Source: Microbispora hainanensis (lineage in GTDB: Bacteria > Actinomycetota > Actinomycetes > Streptosporangiales > Streptosporangiaceae). Taken from it: a stretch of DNA of 64,000 nt. The position numbers and the translations under genes are program-made. The first letter of the stretch is position 1. The number at the start of each line of letters is the position of its first letter. This document shows, piece after piece, positions 13,065 to 23,694 of the stretch. Location: positions 1,302,001 through 1,366,000 of the forward strand of contig NZ_CP108086.1 of assembly GCF_036186745.1 (NCBI RefSeq). The letters are read 5' to 3'. The notes under the pieces were generated by a model that saw only the letters and a program-made list of their open reading frames with translations, was not told where the DNA came from and made no database searches.

Positions 13065-15124
13065 GGGCGGTGCGGGACGCCCAGCTCATGGCCGAGATCA
13101 CCACGGTGTGGAACGAGAACTTCGAGGTGTATGGCGTGCGCAAGATGTGGAAAGAGCTCAACCGGCGCGGCACCCGCGTGGCGCGGTGCACCGTGGCCCG
13201 GCTGATGAAGCGCCTGGGGCTTGCCGGGGCGGTGCGCGGGGATCACAAGCGGCCCACGACAACGATCTCCGAAGCCCTCACCGAGCGGACCGAAGACCTG
13301 GTCAAACGCGACTTCACCGCCCCCGCCCCGAACCGGCTGTGGGTCGCCGACCTGACCTACATCCCCACCGCGTCGGGGTTCGTGTACGCGGCGCTGGTGA
13401 TCGACGCGTTCTCGCGGATGATCGTCGGCTGGCGTCTGGCCGATCATCTGCGCACCGACCTGGCGCTGGACGCCCTGGAGATGGCCATCTGGCGCCGCGG
13501 AGACGGACGGCGGCTGGAGGGCCTGGTGCACCACTCCGACCGCGGCTGCCAGTATCTGTCGATTCGCTACACCGAGCGCCTGTCGGGTGCCGGGGCGGTC
13601 TGCTCGGTCGGATCTCGAGGGGACAGCTATGACAACGCCCTGGCCGAAAGCACCATCGGGCTGTACAAGACCGAGCTGATCCACCGGCGCGGCCCGTGGA
13701 ACGGCCTGGACGACGTCGAGATCGCCACCATGGAATGGGTCGACTGGTACAACAACCGGCGCCTCCACAGCGCCTGCAACGACCTCCCACCAGCCGAATT
13801 CGAGACCCACTACCGAACCCAAACCGCCCCGGCTATCCTCACCCCAGCCAGCTAACCCGGCCTCCACGAAACTCGGCGCGGTTCAGACAGCGAACGGATC
13901 GAAGACCCGGCCCAGGCATGGAACGCTCTTACCGTGGGTGCTTATACCGAACTTGTTGATGTTCCCGCGGACGGTAGCTTCAGCGACTGGGAGCCTGTCG
14001 CTCCGCGGGGGGAGCTTTCCCCGCATAGCCGGACCTCAATTCTGTTCGGTTCCGCGTGGCCGCTCAAGCCGGACATTGTCCTCGAAGGGGGCAACCTCCT
14101 CCAGGACCCCGCCAAGACTTTTCGCGGGGATGATGACTCGGTCAATCTGCTCACTACAGATCGCTTGGGCGGTTTCACGGTCGCAAACGCCACGAGTGCC
14201 GCAACGGCGCAAGCTAGCCGCCTCGCCGCCCTCGCCATGGCCCGTTATCCGGACTGGTGGCCGGAGAGCATCCGGGGGCTGCTCGTCCACTCGGCCGAGT
14301 GGACGGAACCGATGCGTGAACGCATCCTGCCTAATAGATTCAAGAAGGAGCAGCGTGTCGCCATGCTGCGCCGCTACGGGTGGGGTGTGCCGACCAAAGA
14401 ACGGGTCCTCGCGAGCGCCCGAAGCGATGTCACCATGCTCATCCAGGATGAGTTCCAGCCCTTCGAGCGCAAGAAGAGCAATGTCAGCATGCGATCGGCC
14501 CGGATCCATGTGCTTCCCTGGCCGCGCGAGCAGCTCCTGCAACTTGGAGAAGCCGACGTCCGGATGCGGATTACTCTCTCTTACTTCGTGGAGCCTAATC
14601 CGTCCAGTTTGGGATGGGACGTTCGTTACCGCTACCCGTCGTACCAGCTCCGCTTTGATGTGAAACGCCCGCAGGAGACCCTGGACGAGTTTAGGGCAAG
14701 GGTGAGCAGCGAAGCGCAACTAGAGGAGGAAAACCGGGCACCGGCCGCGCCCGACAAGCGGAACTGGCTGATCGGCCCTCTAGGACGGCACAAAGGCTCG
14801 CTTCACGCCGACATCTGGACGGGAAGCGCAGCCGAGCTCGCTGCGTGCGGTGCCATCGCGGTTGTTCCGGTCGGCGGGTGGTGGAAGGACAACAAGCGCA
14901 AGGACCGCGCCGAGATGCCCGTGCGCTACTCGCTGCTCGTCTCTCTTGCCAGTACGGTCCCCATCGATATCTATACACCGATCACGATCCAGGCTGGCAT
15001 ACCTATCCAAATCTCAACGTAGCGGCCAGCAGGAGATCACAAGATACGCGCTCTATGCCGAGAGCTTGCTGGCGTGACGTTCCGTTACTTTGATTGTTGA
15101 TCTTCGGCATGCTGGGATGGCCGG

Positions 15125-15271
15125 GTGCCTGGCCTGGAGGAGATGTCGCGTGAAGAGCTGAGCGCTCTTGCGCGCGCTCTTGTCGAGCGGAAGGTGATCT
15201 TGGAGGAGAATGCCGTGCTGTGTGAGCGGGTCGCGCGGTTGGAGCGGCTGATCTCGCGCAAACGAGTGTGA
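15125..15271 (+). pseudogene. IS66-type transposase, N-terminal remnant
   Basis: This 48-residue fragment reads VPGLEEMSREEL, then a Leu/Glu coiled coil (EENAVLCERVARLERLIS) typical of the start of IS66 transposases. In intact proteins the Asn/Ser-rich SRNSGNSS segment follows; here the frame goes SRKRV and stops. Nothing else of the element is seen, so it is a relic near the island boundary. Confidence 0.65.
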
Positions 15272-15495
15272 AACTGGTGATGATCGGCGATACTCTCACC
15301 GCCGACGTAGCCGGCGGGCGGCGTCCCTGATCTCGGCACCTTCTGATCGACCAGCGCCTGACACCAGCGCAAGCACGACGTCCCCCGCGAGCACAGGTAA
15401 ACGGGCGCGGCATATACGCGAAATGATCAAGGAGGGGCTGGCAGCCATTGACGCCATAGACCGAGGTGAGAGGCATCGAGACCCTGAGGAGAGCG

Positions 15496-15544
15496 CCGCT
15501 CTCCTAAAGCGGGTGCCGCAGGTTCGAATCCTGCCGGGGGCACC
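15496..15544 (+). pseudogene. 3' fragment of tRNA-Arg(CCU), probable att site and island boundary
   Basis: The anticodon arm CCGCT CTCCTAA AGCGG (anticodon CCT), the T arm GCAGG TTCGAAT CCTGC and the acceptor 3' strand CGGGGGC plus ACC are all present. Upstream there is no matching GCCCCCG acceptor strand or D arm, so the 5' half is missing. A displaced tRNA 3' end is the usual scar where an integrative element entered a tRNA gene. The complete tRNA would be expected at the far end of the island, left of this window. No integrase is visible nearby. Confidence 0.8.
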
Positions 15545-15765
15545 TAGTTGGCCTTGTCATTTGCTGCCTGACCTGGGACTTCTCTCCCACTATGGCTTCC
15601 GCCGGAGTGCAGCCGTAGGCCGCCGAGAGCAGTCCTGGATCACCGCGGTGTGACCCGGCCGGCATCGGCACTACAGACCGCGACGAACCGTTACAGGCAA
15701 TGGCTCACTGCCTTCCGGATAAGGCGTGTGCGGTCTTGTCGCCGCGCGTGATACTCCTCCCTCCT
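15545..15765. other. Spacer right of the island scar
   Basis: About 220 bp between the tRNA fragment and the GNAT gene. I see no gene, hairpin or clear promoter. Confidence 0.3.
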
Positions 15766-16296
15766 ATGAACGACCTTGTGACAGCGCGGCTCGAGCTTCA
15801 TCCGATGACCGTTGGCGAAGCTGAGCGGGTGCTGGCGGTTGAGTCGGACAGCAGTGACCGATGGGCGCCCGGATACCCCACCGAGGGGGACATGTACGCC
15901 GCCAAGCGCTTTCTGGACACCTGTGCGGTCACCGGTGATCCCCAGCCGTTCGGCAACTACGAAATCCGTAGACGCGAGGACGGTCAGGCGATCGGCGGTG
16001 TGGGCTTCCACGGACCTGCGGACGAGAACGGCAGCGTCACGATCGGCTACGGCCTCATCCCGTCGGCACGAGGCCAGGGGTACGCTTCCGAAGCCCTTCG
16101 GGAAATACTGCTGTTCGCGCGGGCACGCGGCATCACCTGCGTGAAAGGCGACGCCGACCACGGCAACGTCGCGTCCCAGCACGTCATGATGGCAGTCGGC
16201 ATGCGGCCGACCGGACAAGACGAACGCGTCAGATACTTCGAAATCGCCTGGACCGACACGACGGCGAATGCCGACCTGGGCTCCTACAAGCCATGA
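15766..16296 (+). CDS. GNAT-family N-acetyltransferase (RimJ-like)
   Basis: This 176-residue acetyl-CoA-dependent acyltransferase is of the RimJ/RimL type. It has an N-terminal LVTARLELHPM, the acceptor strand GGVGFHG, then IGYGLIPSARGQGYASEALREIL, which is motif A with the pyrophosphate-binding (R/Q)GxG(Y/A) loop, and a C-terminal NVASQHVMMAVGM helix. The substrate cannot be read from sequence. The ATG at 15766 fits the family start better than an upstream in-frame codon at 15700. Its stop overlaps the next ATG by 4 bp, so the two are co-translated. Confidence 0.85.
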   Translation: MNDLVTARLELHPMTVGEAERVLAVESDSSDRWAPGYPTEGDMYAAKRFLDTCAVTGDPQPFGNYEIRRREDGQAIGGVGFHGPADENGSVTIGYGLIPSARGQGYASEALREILLFARARGITCVKGDADHGNVASQHVMMAVGMRPTGQDERVRYFEIAWTDTTANADLGSYKP

Positions 16297-16787
16297 CCTT
16301 GCTCGTGCACCTCACCCCGGCCAAGAACATCCGCTCGATCCGGCGCGCGGGCATCCGCGCCGTCAGCGTGGGGCGGACCGATGCGACAGGCGTCTACTGC
16401 CTGCCGGTGCTGCCCTCCTACCAGAACACCTATCAATGGGGCCGTGAGCTGCGGCGTGGCGGTCAGCGCACTCTCGTCGCCGTCCACTTCCGCATTCCGG
16501 ATGACGAGCCGGTGCTGGTGGGCCACTACAACACCCGGCCGGTCGAACTCGCCAGCGCCGCAGCCGCCGCTCTGATCGCCGGACAACAGGACGCCCGCGG
16601 ATACGAACTCCTGGTCCCGCGGCCGATCCAGGCCGGCGAGATCCACCGCATCAGGGGCGTGAACCAGGTGACCGGGTGGCGCTACATGCCCAACGCACAC
16701 GGCAGGCCGCCCTGCGCCTGCCCGATCTGCAACCCTCGTGGAGCGTACGGCGCAGCCAAGATCCGTAAAGCGTTCGACGAGGCGTGA
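16293..16787 (+). CDS. Unknown protein with possible ADP-ribosyltransferase-like motifs and a Cys cluster
   Basis: A 164-residue protein translationally coupled (ATGA) to the acetyltransferase. The start, VHLTPAKNIRSIRRAGI, resembles the HxT...N..I...G motif at the N terminus of DarT/ART-fold enzymes. GYELLVPRPIQAGEI could supply the catalytic Glu strand. The tail CACPICNPRGAYGAAKIRKAF has three close Cys that may bind zinc. I do not recognise a named family; the ART idea is weak and rests on spacing only. The neighbourhood includes RNA-repair genes 470 bp downstream. Confidence 0.5.
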   Translation: MTLLVHLTPAKNIRSIRRAGIRAVSVGRTDATGVYCLPVLPSYQNTYQWGRELRRGGQRTLVAVHFRIPDDEPVLVGHYNTRPVELASAAAAALIAGQQDARGYELLVPRPIQAGEIHRIRGVNQVTGWRYMPNAHGRPPCACPICNPRGAYGAAKIRKAFDEA

Positions 16788-17259
16788 CGATTCGGGCTGT
16801 CAGCAAGCCGGCTCTCGCCGCTCCAGGGCGGATTCGTTGGTCGGGGAGCCGCACTGGTCGCGTTCGGTCGCCTCGTCGACCGCGCAGGAGTGATGAGCGA
16901 CCAGACGGCCGAGGCGCTCGTCGGCACCGCTGCCCGACGAAGCGGAACTTTGCCGACTGGACGAAGCATCCCGCAACGCCGTTCGCCAGGCGTTCGCGAG
17001 CTGGAGCACGCAGGGCTGGTCACCTCAAAGTGGGCCCCTCTGATGCGAATCCTGCCGAGGAGGCCCTGCGGGCGTCCCGCGCGCGGCCATGCGCGGGCCG
17101 GACGGCTGAAAATCAGTTGTCTGGCATGGCGGGGCTCGGAGAATCTGGTGCGCATGAGGCTCTGACGGACAGCGTTCCCCGCGACTTCAACGATGACACG
17201 GCGCCGGCTCGCGCCGTGATGCCGCCTGTCCATGCCCTGTTTCAGCGAAGAGAGCGTCT
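16788..17259. other. 472-bp region without a supported gene
   Basis: Several short frames overlap here on both strands, but none has a ribosome site or a recognisable family. A short stretch near 17005-17060 resembles regulator-like peptide (ELEHAGLVTSKW), which may be a relic. It should contain the promoter for the rtcB-prfH operon. Confidence 0.3.
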
Positions 17260-18426
17260 TTGTCTCACCACCACTCCAGGCCGGCCGTAGGGTCGGCCAC
17301 CGTCACCGTGTTCGCCTCCCCCACCAGCTGGATCGAATCCGATGCCCTGGCGCAGTGTGACCAGGTGGCCGGCCTCGACGGCATGAAGCACGTCGCCGCC
17401 ATGCCGGACCTGCATCCCGGCAAGGGCGCTCCCATCGGCGCCGCCATGGCCTCGACCGTCTTGTATCCGTTCCTGGTGGGCTCCGACATCGGTTGTGGCA
17501 TCGCCGTGTTCCCCGTTTCGCTCAAGCGCGCCGTACCCGAGAAGCTCGCCTCCCGGTTTCCCGACCTCGACCGCGCGCTGGACCCTGATCGGGATGCCGA
17601 CGACCCGGCCTGGGCCGTGGTGAAGGGCGACATTCCCGCCGGTCACCTTGAGGGCCTCGGGACGGTCGGCCGGGGCAACCACTTCGTTGAGCTGGCGCGC
17701 ATCGGGACCGTCTCCGAACCCGGCCACGCGAGCCGGCTCGGGCTCTCCGCCGGTGACCTGGTCCTCATCGTCCACAGTGGCTCCCGCGGCCTGGGTGAGC
17801 AGATCCTGCGGGCGCACACCGAGCTTCACGGCGCGGGCCCCGCCCCTGATCCCGGCGCCTACCTGGCGATGCATGACGCCGCCGTACGGTGGGGGTCGCT
17901 CAACCGGCGGCTGCTGGCCGCCCGAGTCGCCCATGCGCTGGGGTTCGAACCCACCGAGCCGATCGTCGACCAGTGCCACAACCTGGTCGAGATCCGCGAC
18001 GGGATCTACCTGCACCGCAAGGGTGCGGCACCGGGCGACGGCCGCGACGTGCTCATCGCCGGCACGCGAGGCACCCCTTCCTATCTCGTGGCCGCCCACG
18101 CCGGGCCGCACGCCAACTGGTCCGTGGCACACGGCGCGGGCCGCAAGATGTCCCGTACGGACGCCCTGCGCCGGGGCCGGGCCAAGCACACGGTCGAGGA
18201 ACTGCGCCGTACGCCGGTGGGATCGCTGGTGGTGTGCGGCGACCGCCAGCTCCTCTTCGAAGAGGCGCCGACGGCCTACAAGCGCATCGAGCAGGTCATC
18301 GCCGACCTCGTCGGCCACGACCTCGCCACGCCCGTGGCCACCACGATCCCGCTGGTCACCTACAAAACACCCGAACCCCGGAGCGCCCAGCGGGAACAGC
18401 GCCGCAAGCGAGGAGGCCGGTCGTGA
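17260..18426 (+). CDS. rtcB: RtcB-family RNA ligase (RtcB2 type)
   Basis: This GTP/Mn-dependent ligase joins RNA 3'-phosphate or 2',3'-cyclic phosphate to 5'-OH ends. Its 388 residues match the short RtcB2 form rather than the longer tRNA-splicing type. Metal and GMP-site motifs are all present: MPDLHPGKGAPIG, GSDIGCG with the metal-binding Cys, GRGNHF, HSGSRGLG, and the guanylylated His in SVAHGAGRKMSR. The start is a TTG at 17260; it fits the N-terminal alignment but is not certain. The stop overlaps the GTG of prfH. The RtcB2-PrfH pair is known to rescue and repair ribosomes whose 16S rRNA is cut in the decoding centre. Confidence 0.9.
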   Translation: MSHHHSRPAVGSATVTVFASPTSWIESDALAQCDQVAGLDGMKHVAAMPDLHPGKGAPIGAAMASTVLYPFLVGSDIGCGIAVFPVSLKRAVPEKLASRFPDLDRALDPDRDADDPAWAVVKGDIPAGHLEGLGTVGRGNHFVELARIGTVSEPGHASRLGLSAGDLVLIVHSGSRGLGEQILRAHTELHGAGPAPDPGAYLAMHDAAVRWGSLNRRLLAARVAHALGFEPTEPIVDQCHNLVEIRDGIYLHRKGAAPGDGRDVLIAGTRGTPSYLVAAHAGPHANWSVAHGAGRKMSRTDALRRGRAKHTVEELRRTPVGSLVVCGDRQLLFEEAPTAYKRIEQVIADLVGHDLATPVATTIPLVTYKTPEPRSAQREQRRKRGGRS

Positions 18427-19121
18427 GCGTGCACCTGCTGCTGTCGGCCGGGCGTGGCCCGCAGGAGTGCGCCTGGGCGCTGGCCCGGTTGCTGCGACGC
18501 CTGGAGGCCGACGCCACCCGGCGGAATCTGGAGACCCATCGGGTCCAGGCCGTCCCCGGTGACCGGGCCGGCACCTATCGGTCGGTCCTCATCGAGATCG
18601 CGGGAGACGGCGCCGAGGCGTTCGCCGCCTCCTGGACCGGAACGCTGTGCTGGCAGGCCCCCAGCCCATATCGGGCCGGCACCGGCCGGAAGAACTGGTA
18701 CGTCATCGCCCAGCCGTGCCGGGTCGACACCCCACGCACCGCCTTCCACGAAAGTGACGTGGACGTCGTCGCCTGCCGCACCGGCGGCCCCGGCGGTCAG
18801 CATCGCAACAAGGCCAGCACCGCCGTACGGGCCACTCACCGGCCCACCGGGCTCGTCGTCGTGGTCGACACCGAGCGGCAGTTCAGCCTCAACCGCCGCA
18901 TCGCCGTACGGCTGCTGCGACAGGCCGTCGAGCGCGGTGACGAGGCGGCCGGGCGCGCCGCCGTCACCGCCCGCTGGCGCGTTCACGACGAACTCGTACG
19001 CGGCAACCCCACCCGGGTCGAACGCCCGGAGACGTCGAATCAGGACCTGGCCCCGCAGAAGCAGACCCGCCGACGACGGCGTTCCGCCGGACCGCGTCTA
19101 CCTCCGAAGGCACCGATCTGA
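18423..19121 (+). CDS. prfH: Peptide chain release factor H (PrfH)
   Basis: This release-factor homologue of 232 residues acts on damaged ribosomes so that the nicked rRNA can be handed to RtcB. It has the peptidyl-tRNA hydrolysis loop GGPGGQHRNKASTAV near residue 120, but it lacks the stop-codon-recognition domain of RF1/RF2, as expected for PrfH. The N-terminal segment (HLLLSAGRGPQECAWALARL) is typical of the family. The GTG at 18423 overlaps the rtcB stop (GTGA), so the two are coupled. The C-terminus is basic. The pair fits defence against ribosome-cleaving toxins. Confidence 0.9.
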   Translation: MSVHLLLSAGRGPQECAWALARLLRRLEADATRRNLETHRVQAVPGDRAGTYRSVLIEIAGDGAEAFAASWTGTLCWQAPSPYRAGTGRKNWYVIAQPCRVDTPRTAFHESDVDVVACRTGGPGGQHRNKASTAVRATHRPTGLVVVVDTERQFSLNRRIAVRLLRQAVERGDEAAGRAAVTARWRVHDELVRGNPTRVERPETSNQDLAPQKQTRRRRRSAGPRLPPKAPI

Positions 19122-19283
19122 TCAGGCCCGCGTCGAGGTGAACCTTCAGCTCAGCGGAAAGCCGCTCGAGCATCAAAGCAGGCGCGTACGACAGTTCGCG
19201 CGGGCGGCAGGACGTACAAAGGCACCCTTGCGATCGGGTCACGAAGACGGCCGGGCGGCCTCGGGTTGGCTAGCCTCACCGGC

Positions 19284-20174
19284 ATGCCGCTTGCCTCGAT
19301 TCCCAGCCCTGCCCAAGGGGTCTGGTATCTCGGGTTCATCCCGATCAGGGCCTACGCGTTGTGCTTCATCGTCGCCATCGGCTTCGCCGTCTGGCTGAGC
19401 GACCGCCGCTGGCGCGATCGCGGCGGCGAGAAGGGGGCGATCGGCGACATCGCGGTGCCCGGAGTGATCTTCGGCCTGGTCGGTGCCCGCCTCTACCACG
19501 TCATCACCGACTGGCAGACCTACTTCGGCCCGCGCGCGGTCAAGGAGCCCTACCAGGCGCTGTTCATCTGGGAGGGCGGGCTCAGCATCTGGGGCGCGGT
19601 CGCCCTGGGAGCCGTGGGCGTGTGGCTGGCCTGCCGCCGCCGGGGGTTGTCCCTGAGCGCCGTGGCCGACACGGTCGCGCCCGCCCTCGCGTTCGGGCAG
19701 GCGATCGCCCGCTGGGGCAACTGGTTCAACCAGGAGCTGTACGGCGGTCCGACCACGTTGCCGTGGGGCCTGGAGATCGACCAGGCGCACGGCGGCGCGC
19801 CGGGCGTGCTCTACCACCCGACGTTCCTGTACGAGTCGCTGTGGGACGCGGCGCTCGGTTTCGCGCTGATCCTGGCCGGCAGGCGGTTCACGCTGCACCA
19901 CGGCCGCCTGTTCGCCGTCTATGTCGCCGGCTACACGTTCGGGCGGTTCTGGATCGAGGGGCTGCGCATCGACCCGGTGGGCGGCGTCGACCACGCGGCG
20001 ACGTTCCTGGAACTGCGGATCAACCAGTGGACCTCGCTCGTGCTCTTCGCCGGCGCACTGGTCTATCTCTGGGTGACACGCGGCAAGGACGCCGAACAGG
20101 TCGTGGTGCCGGCCGCGCACAAGCCCTCGGACGAGGAGAACGGCGACCGGTCGAGGTCGCCTGACCTGCCGTAA
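19284..20174 (+). CDS. lgt: Prolipoprotein diacylglyceryl transferase
   Basis: This integral membrane enzyme moves diacylglycerol from phosphatidylglycerol onto the lipobox Cys of preprolipoproteins. The 296-residue protein has about seven membrane segments and the Lgt signature ARWGNWFNQELYGGPT. Other conserved parts are GLVGARLYHVITDW, IWEGGLSIWGA and HPTFLYESLWD, then GRFWIEGLRIDP. I chose the ATG at 19284 (MPLASIPSPAQ); a TTG at 19266 is also in frame. In many actinomycetes lgt lies beside trp genes; here it stands alone between prfH and a secreted glycosidase. Confidence 0.95.
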   Translation: MPLASIPSPAQGVWYLGFIPIRAYALCFIVAIGFAVWLSDRRWRDRGGEKGAIGDIAVPGVIFGLVGARLYHVITDWQTYFGPRAVKEPYQALFIWEGGLSIWGAVALGAVGVWLACRRRGLSLSAVADTVAPALAFGQAIARWGNWFNQELYGGPTTLPWGLEIDQAHGGAPGVLYHPTFLYESLWDAALGFALILAGRRFTLHHGRLFAVYVAGYTFGRFWIEGLRIDPVGGVDHAATFLELRINQWTSLVLFAGALVYLWVTRGKDAEQVVVPAAHKPSDEENGDRSRSPDLP

Positions 20175-20245
20175 GGCCCTTCGGGCACACGCCGCGCAGC
20201 ACGCCCGGACGTGCGGGGACGGTGCGTGGGCTCGCCGTATGAGAC

Positions 20246-20276
20246 CGGCGGGCTCGGCCGTGTGCCGAGCCCGCCG
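20246..20276. terminator. Bidirectional hairpin between lgt and the GH62 gene
   Basis: A perfect 13-bp stem (CGGCGGGCTCGGC with its complement) and a 5-nt loop, placed between two converging genes. There is no U tract, which is common for actinomycete terminators. Confidence 0.65.
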
Positions 20277-20367
20277 ACCGGGTTCCGCCCGGTCCCGGTC
20301 GCCGATGGCGCTCACCCGGTGGGTTTGCGCGTACGCCGGGAGGCCGGGCGGGTTCGGTGTCAGGGCG

Positions 20368-21970
<1,603 letters not shown>

Positions 21971-22453
21971 TCAGCGACTGGTTCGGCTCCTCTCCCTCGA
22001 TGGCGTGGAGTAGTGGTGCACGTATGACCCGGGCGTGAGCCCGTTAAGAATGCGCTCCTTGTCGGCGCCGGCCACGCCCGGGACGCTCCGGGGTGGCGCG
22101 CGGCGGCGGACCGTCTCCGATGATGGAGATCCCTCCTTCCCGAGCCGGGGCGTGTTAGCGCTCACATTTCTTGCCGTACGGGAGGTCGCTCCCGCAGGTG
22201 TCGATTCCGGTGGCAATCGCGGAGCAAACCCGCATTCACCGGGTCGCGTCAAGAGGGCGACCGATAGCCCGGGTCCGCAGAGAGCTTCCGTAACGCGTCC
22301 ACCTGGCGACATCGCCCGCGCCCGCACCGTCGGCAGAGTGCGCGCGATGAAACATTCACGACATCTGGGGAGCGGCGATGGCGGCGGTCGCCCGGCCGAG
22401 GGCGAGCGATTCGTTCAAGACCGGGGCGGTCTCGTGGTGCGAGCCTGCCGGAC
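21971..22453. other. Intergenic region between divergent GH62 and methyltransferase genes
   Basis: About 600 bp separates the two starts. Apart from the two AGCGCT operators I see no gene or RNA element here. Confidence 0.35.
22152..22166. promoter_or_regulatory. LacI-type operator upstream of the GH62 gene (distal)
   Basis: The site GTTAGCGCTCAC differs by one base from the proximal site at 21957 and lies about 195 bp further upstream. Two separated sites would allow DNA looping. The regulator is not in the window. Confidence 0.45.
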
Positions 22454-23323
22454 ATGACCCGACAGGCGTTCACCCCCGCGCTGGGACGCTTCGCGCCCAC
22501 GCGTTTCTACGATCCCGTCGTCATGCTGACCAGGGAACGGCTGTGGCGGGCGCTGACCGTCATGCATGCCGCTCCGCGTCCGTACGAGGTCATCGTCGAC
22601 GTGGGGTGCGGCACCGGGTCCACGGCGCTGCTGCTGCACCGCATCGAGCCACGTGCCCGGGTCGTGGCGGTGGACCCGGACCGGGAGGTGCTGGCGATCG
22701 CCCGGCGCAAGGCCGAGGCCGCCGGCGCGACGGTGCGGTGGGAGACCGGCATGGGCGACGCGCTGCCCGAGATCGTGGGCCCCGGCGCGGCGGACACGGT
22801 GGTGTCCACCCTGGTGTTGCACCAATGCCCGGTGGCGACGAAGCGGGCCGTCCTCTCCTCGATGCACGCGGTGCTGCGGCCGGGCGGCAGGCTCGTCATC
22901 GCCGACTACGGGCTACAGCGCACGCGGCTGATGCGGCTGGGCTTCCGGCTGGTGCAGTTCGCCGACGGCGTCGAGGACACCCGCCCGAACGCCGAGGGCC
23001 TGCTGCCCGCGCTGATGACCGAAGCTGGTCGGCGAAGCCGCTCACGGCCGCCGCCTCTGCCGGCGTCCGTCCCGCCCGCAGCTCCTCCACCGTACGGCGA
23101 AGCCGGCCCCAGACCCGCCAGCGCGTCAGCGGCATCCCCCAGCTGGTCGCGGGCCAGGCCGCGCAGCCGTTGCGGGGATATGCCCACCCGCGCGGCCAGA
23201 TCCCGCATCGAGATCGGCCCGGCGGTCAGCGCGTCCATCGCGGCGAGCAGCCGGGGGTCGAGCTCGCCGGACGGTCGCGCACCCGCGAGGCGGACGTCGT
23301 CCTCGGCGAGCTCGCGCAGGTGA
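22454..23323 (+). pseudogene. SAM-dependent methyltransferase, C-terminus lost
   Basis: This is a class I methyltransferase. Motif I is VDVGCGTGSTALLL near residue 48, followed by VVAVDPDREV and the post-motif STLVLHQCP and LRPGGRLVIADYG. Family similarity holds to about 23030 (GLLPALMTEAG). The remaining 95 codons are an Arg/Pro-rich read-through antisense to the AraC gene. The normal last 20-40 residues are missing, and the neighbouring AraC gene loses its end at the same point. I infer that a deletion joined the two converging genes. The Rossmann core is complete, so some activity is possible. Confidence 0.65.
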
Positions 23324-23676
23324 GGAGCCGCGTTGATCCCGGGCCCGCAGCGCTCACGCAGCCGGTCGGCGAAGGCGCACTGCGGTTCCACGAAGAAGAC
23401 CCGCAGATCCGTCGTCACCGACATCCGATGCCGCACCATGGGCGGCACCACGAGCGCCACGGCGCGGTGCCGGACCCCGGCCGCGTCCACCAGGGCGGTC
23501 TCTCCTTCGAGGGCGACGACGATCTGGAACGCCGCATGACGGTGAAAGCCGCTGTCCCACGACGGTCCCTGATAGAGCGCATAGCCATGGCCGACCTCGA
23601 AACGCGGCGTCGCCGCCCGGGCGGAGGCGTCGGCGGCGTTCACGAGGCCGCCCTCTCGTCGTCCGCCTGCGAGCAC
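23020..23676 (-). pseudogene. AraC-family regulator, frameshifted and 3'-truncated
   Basis: The N-terminal cupin-like sensor (HRHAAFQIVVALEGETALVDA) is intact. The first HTH helix set (SMRDLAARVGISPQRLRGLARDQLG) is followed by a frame change at a C5/G5 run near 23136-23140. The other frame continues MPLTRWRVWGRLRRTVEELRAGRTPAEAAAVSGFADQ, the expected second HTH. The gene then stops matching at about 23030, where the methyltransferase from the other side also breaks off, so the last roughly 30 residues are gone. It lies 19 bp downstream of the GlxA-type regulator, in the same direction. Confidence 0.7.
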
Positions 23677-23694
23677 GGGTCGTACGTCTCCTCG

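Larger units (their letters stand above)
11203..13855 (+). pseudogene. IS3-family OrfB, copy 2, split by IS1634-like element
   Basis: The N-terminal piece (to 11346) reads VVAFIDAHRGAFGVEPICQVL then ATSTYYAAKSRPPSA. The rest resumes after the inserted element, with the last 56 bp duplicated, and runs to 13855 through the whole DDE core. A secondary frame now starts at 12995 inside the right end of the inserted element and covers the core, but it lacks the OrfA fusion. Without the 1662-bp insert the frame would be continuous. Confidence 0.85.
10843..13885 (+). mobile_element. IS3-family insertion sequence, copy 2 (inside ietS), itself interrupted
   Basis: This is the same element as copy 1, in the opposite orientation. 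It begins TGAACCACTCCGAC and ends GGTTCA. It is flanked by gac duplications (10840-10842 and 13886-13888). It would be about 1325 bp without the 1662-bp IS1634-like element at 11347-13008 and one copy of that element's 56-bp target duplication. Its own TSD differs from that of copy 1, so the two inserted independently and do not form a composite transposon. Confidence 0.95.
9430..15022 (+). pseudogene. ietS: IetS-like subtilisin (S8) protease, interrupted by nested IS elements
   Basis: Exons are 9430-10842 and 13889-15022. Removing the insertion and one gac duplication restores a single 848-residue frame (SICD joined to SERIEDPAQAW). The subtilase triad is complete in the joined protein: Asp in QLDTGV near residue 290, His in DEHGHGTRMAG near 321, and Ser in NATSAATA near 574. 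The insertion separates the Ser from the Asp and His. About 220 N-terminal residues precede the protease, and about 270 C-terminal residues have no motif I know. There is no signal peptide, so it is a cytosolic protease, as expected for IetS. In the IetAS model the protease is the effector held in check by the AAA+ partner. Loss of both genes together would avoid leaving an uncontrolled protease. Confidence 0.85.

Noticed and set aside
15423..15653. Possible small integrase fragment or ORF next to the tRNA scar
   Set aside because: The frame crosses the tRNA fragment and has no recombinase motif.
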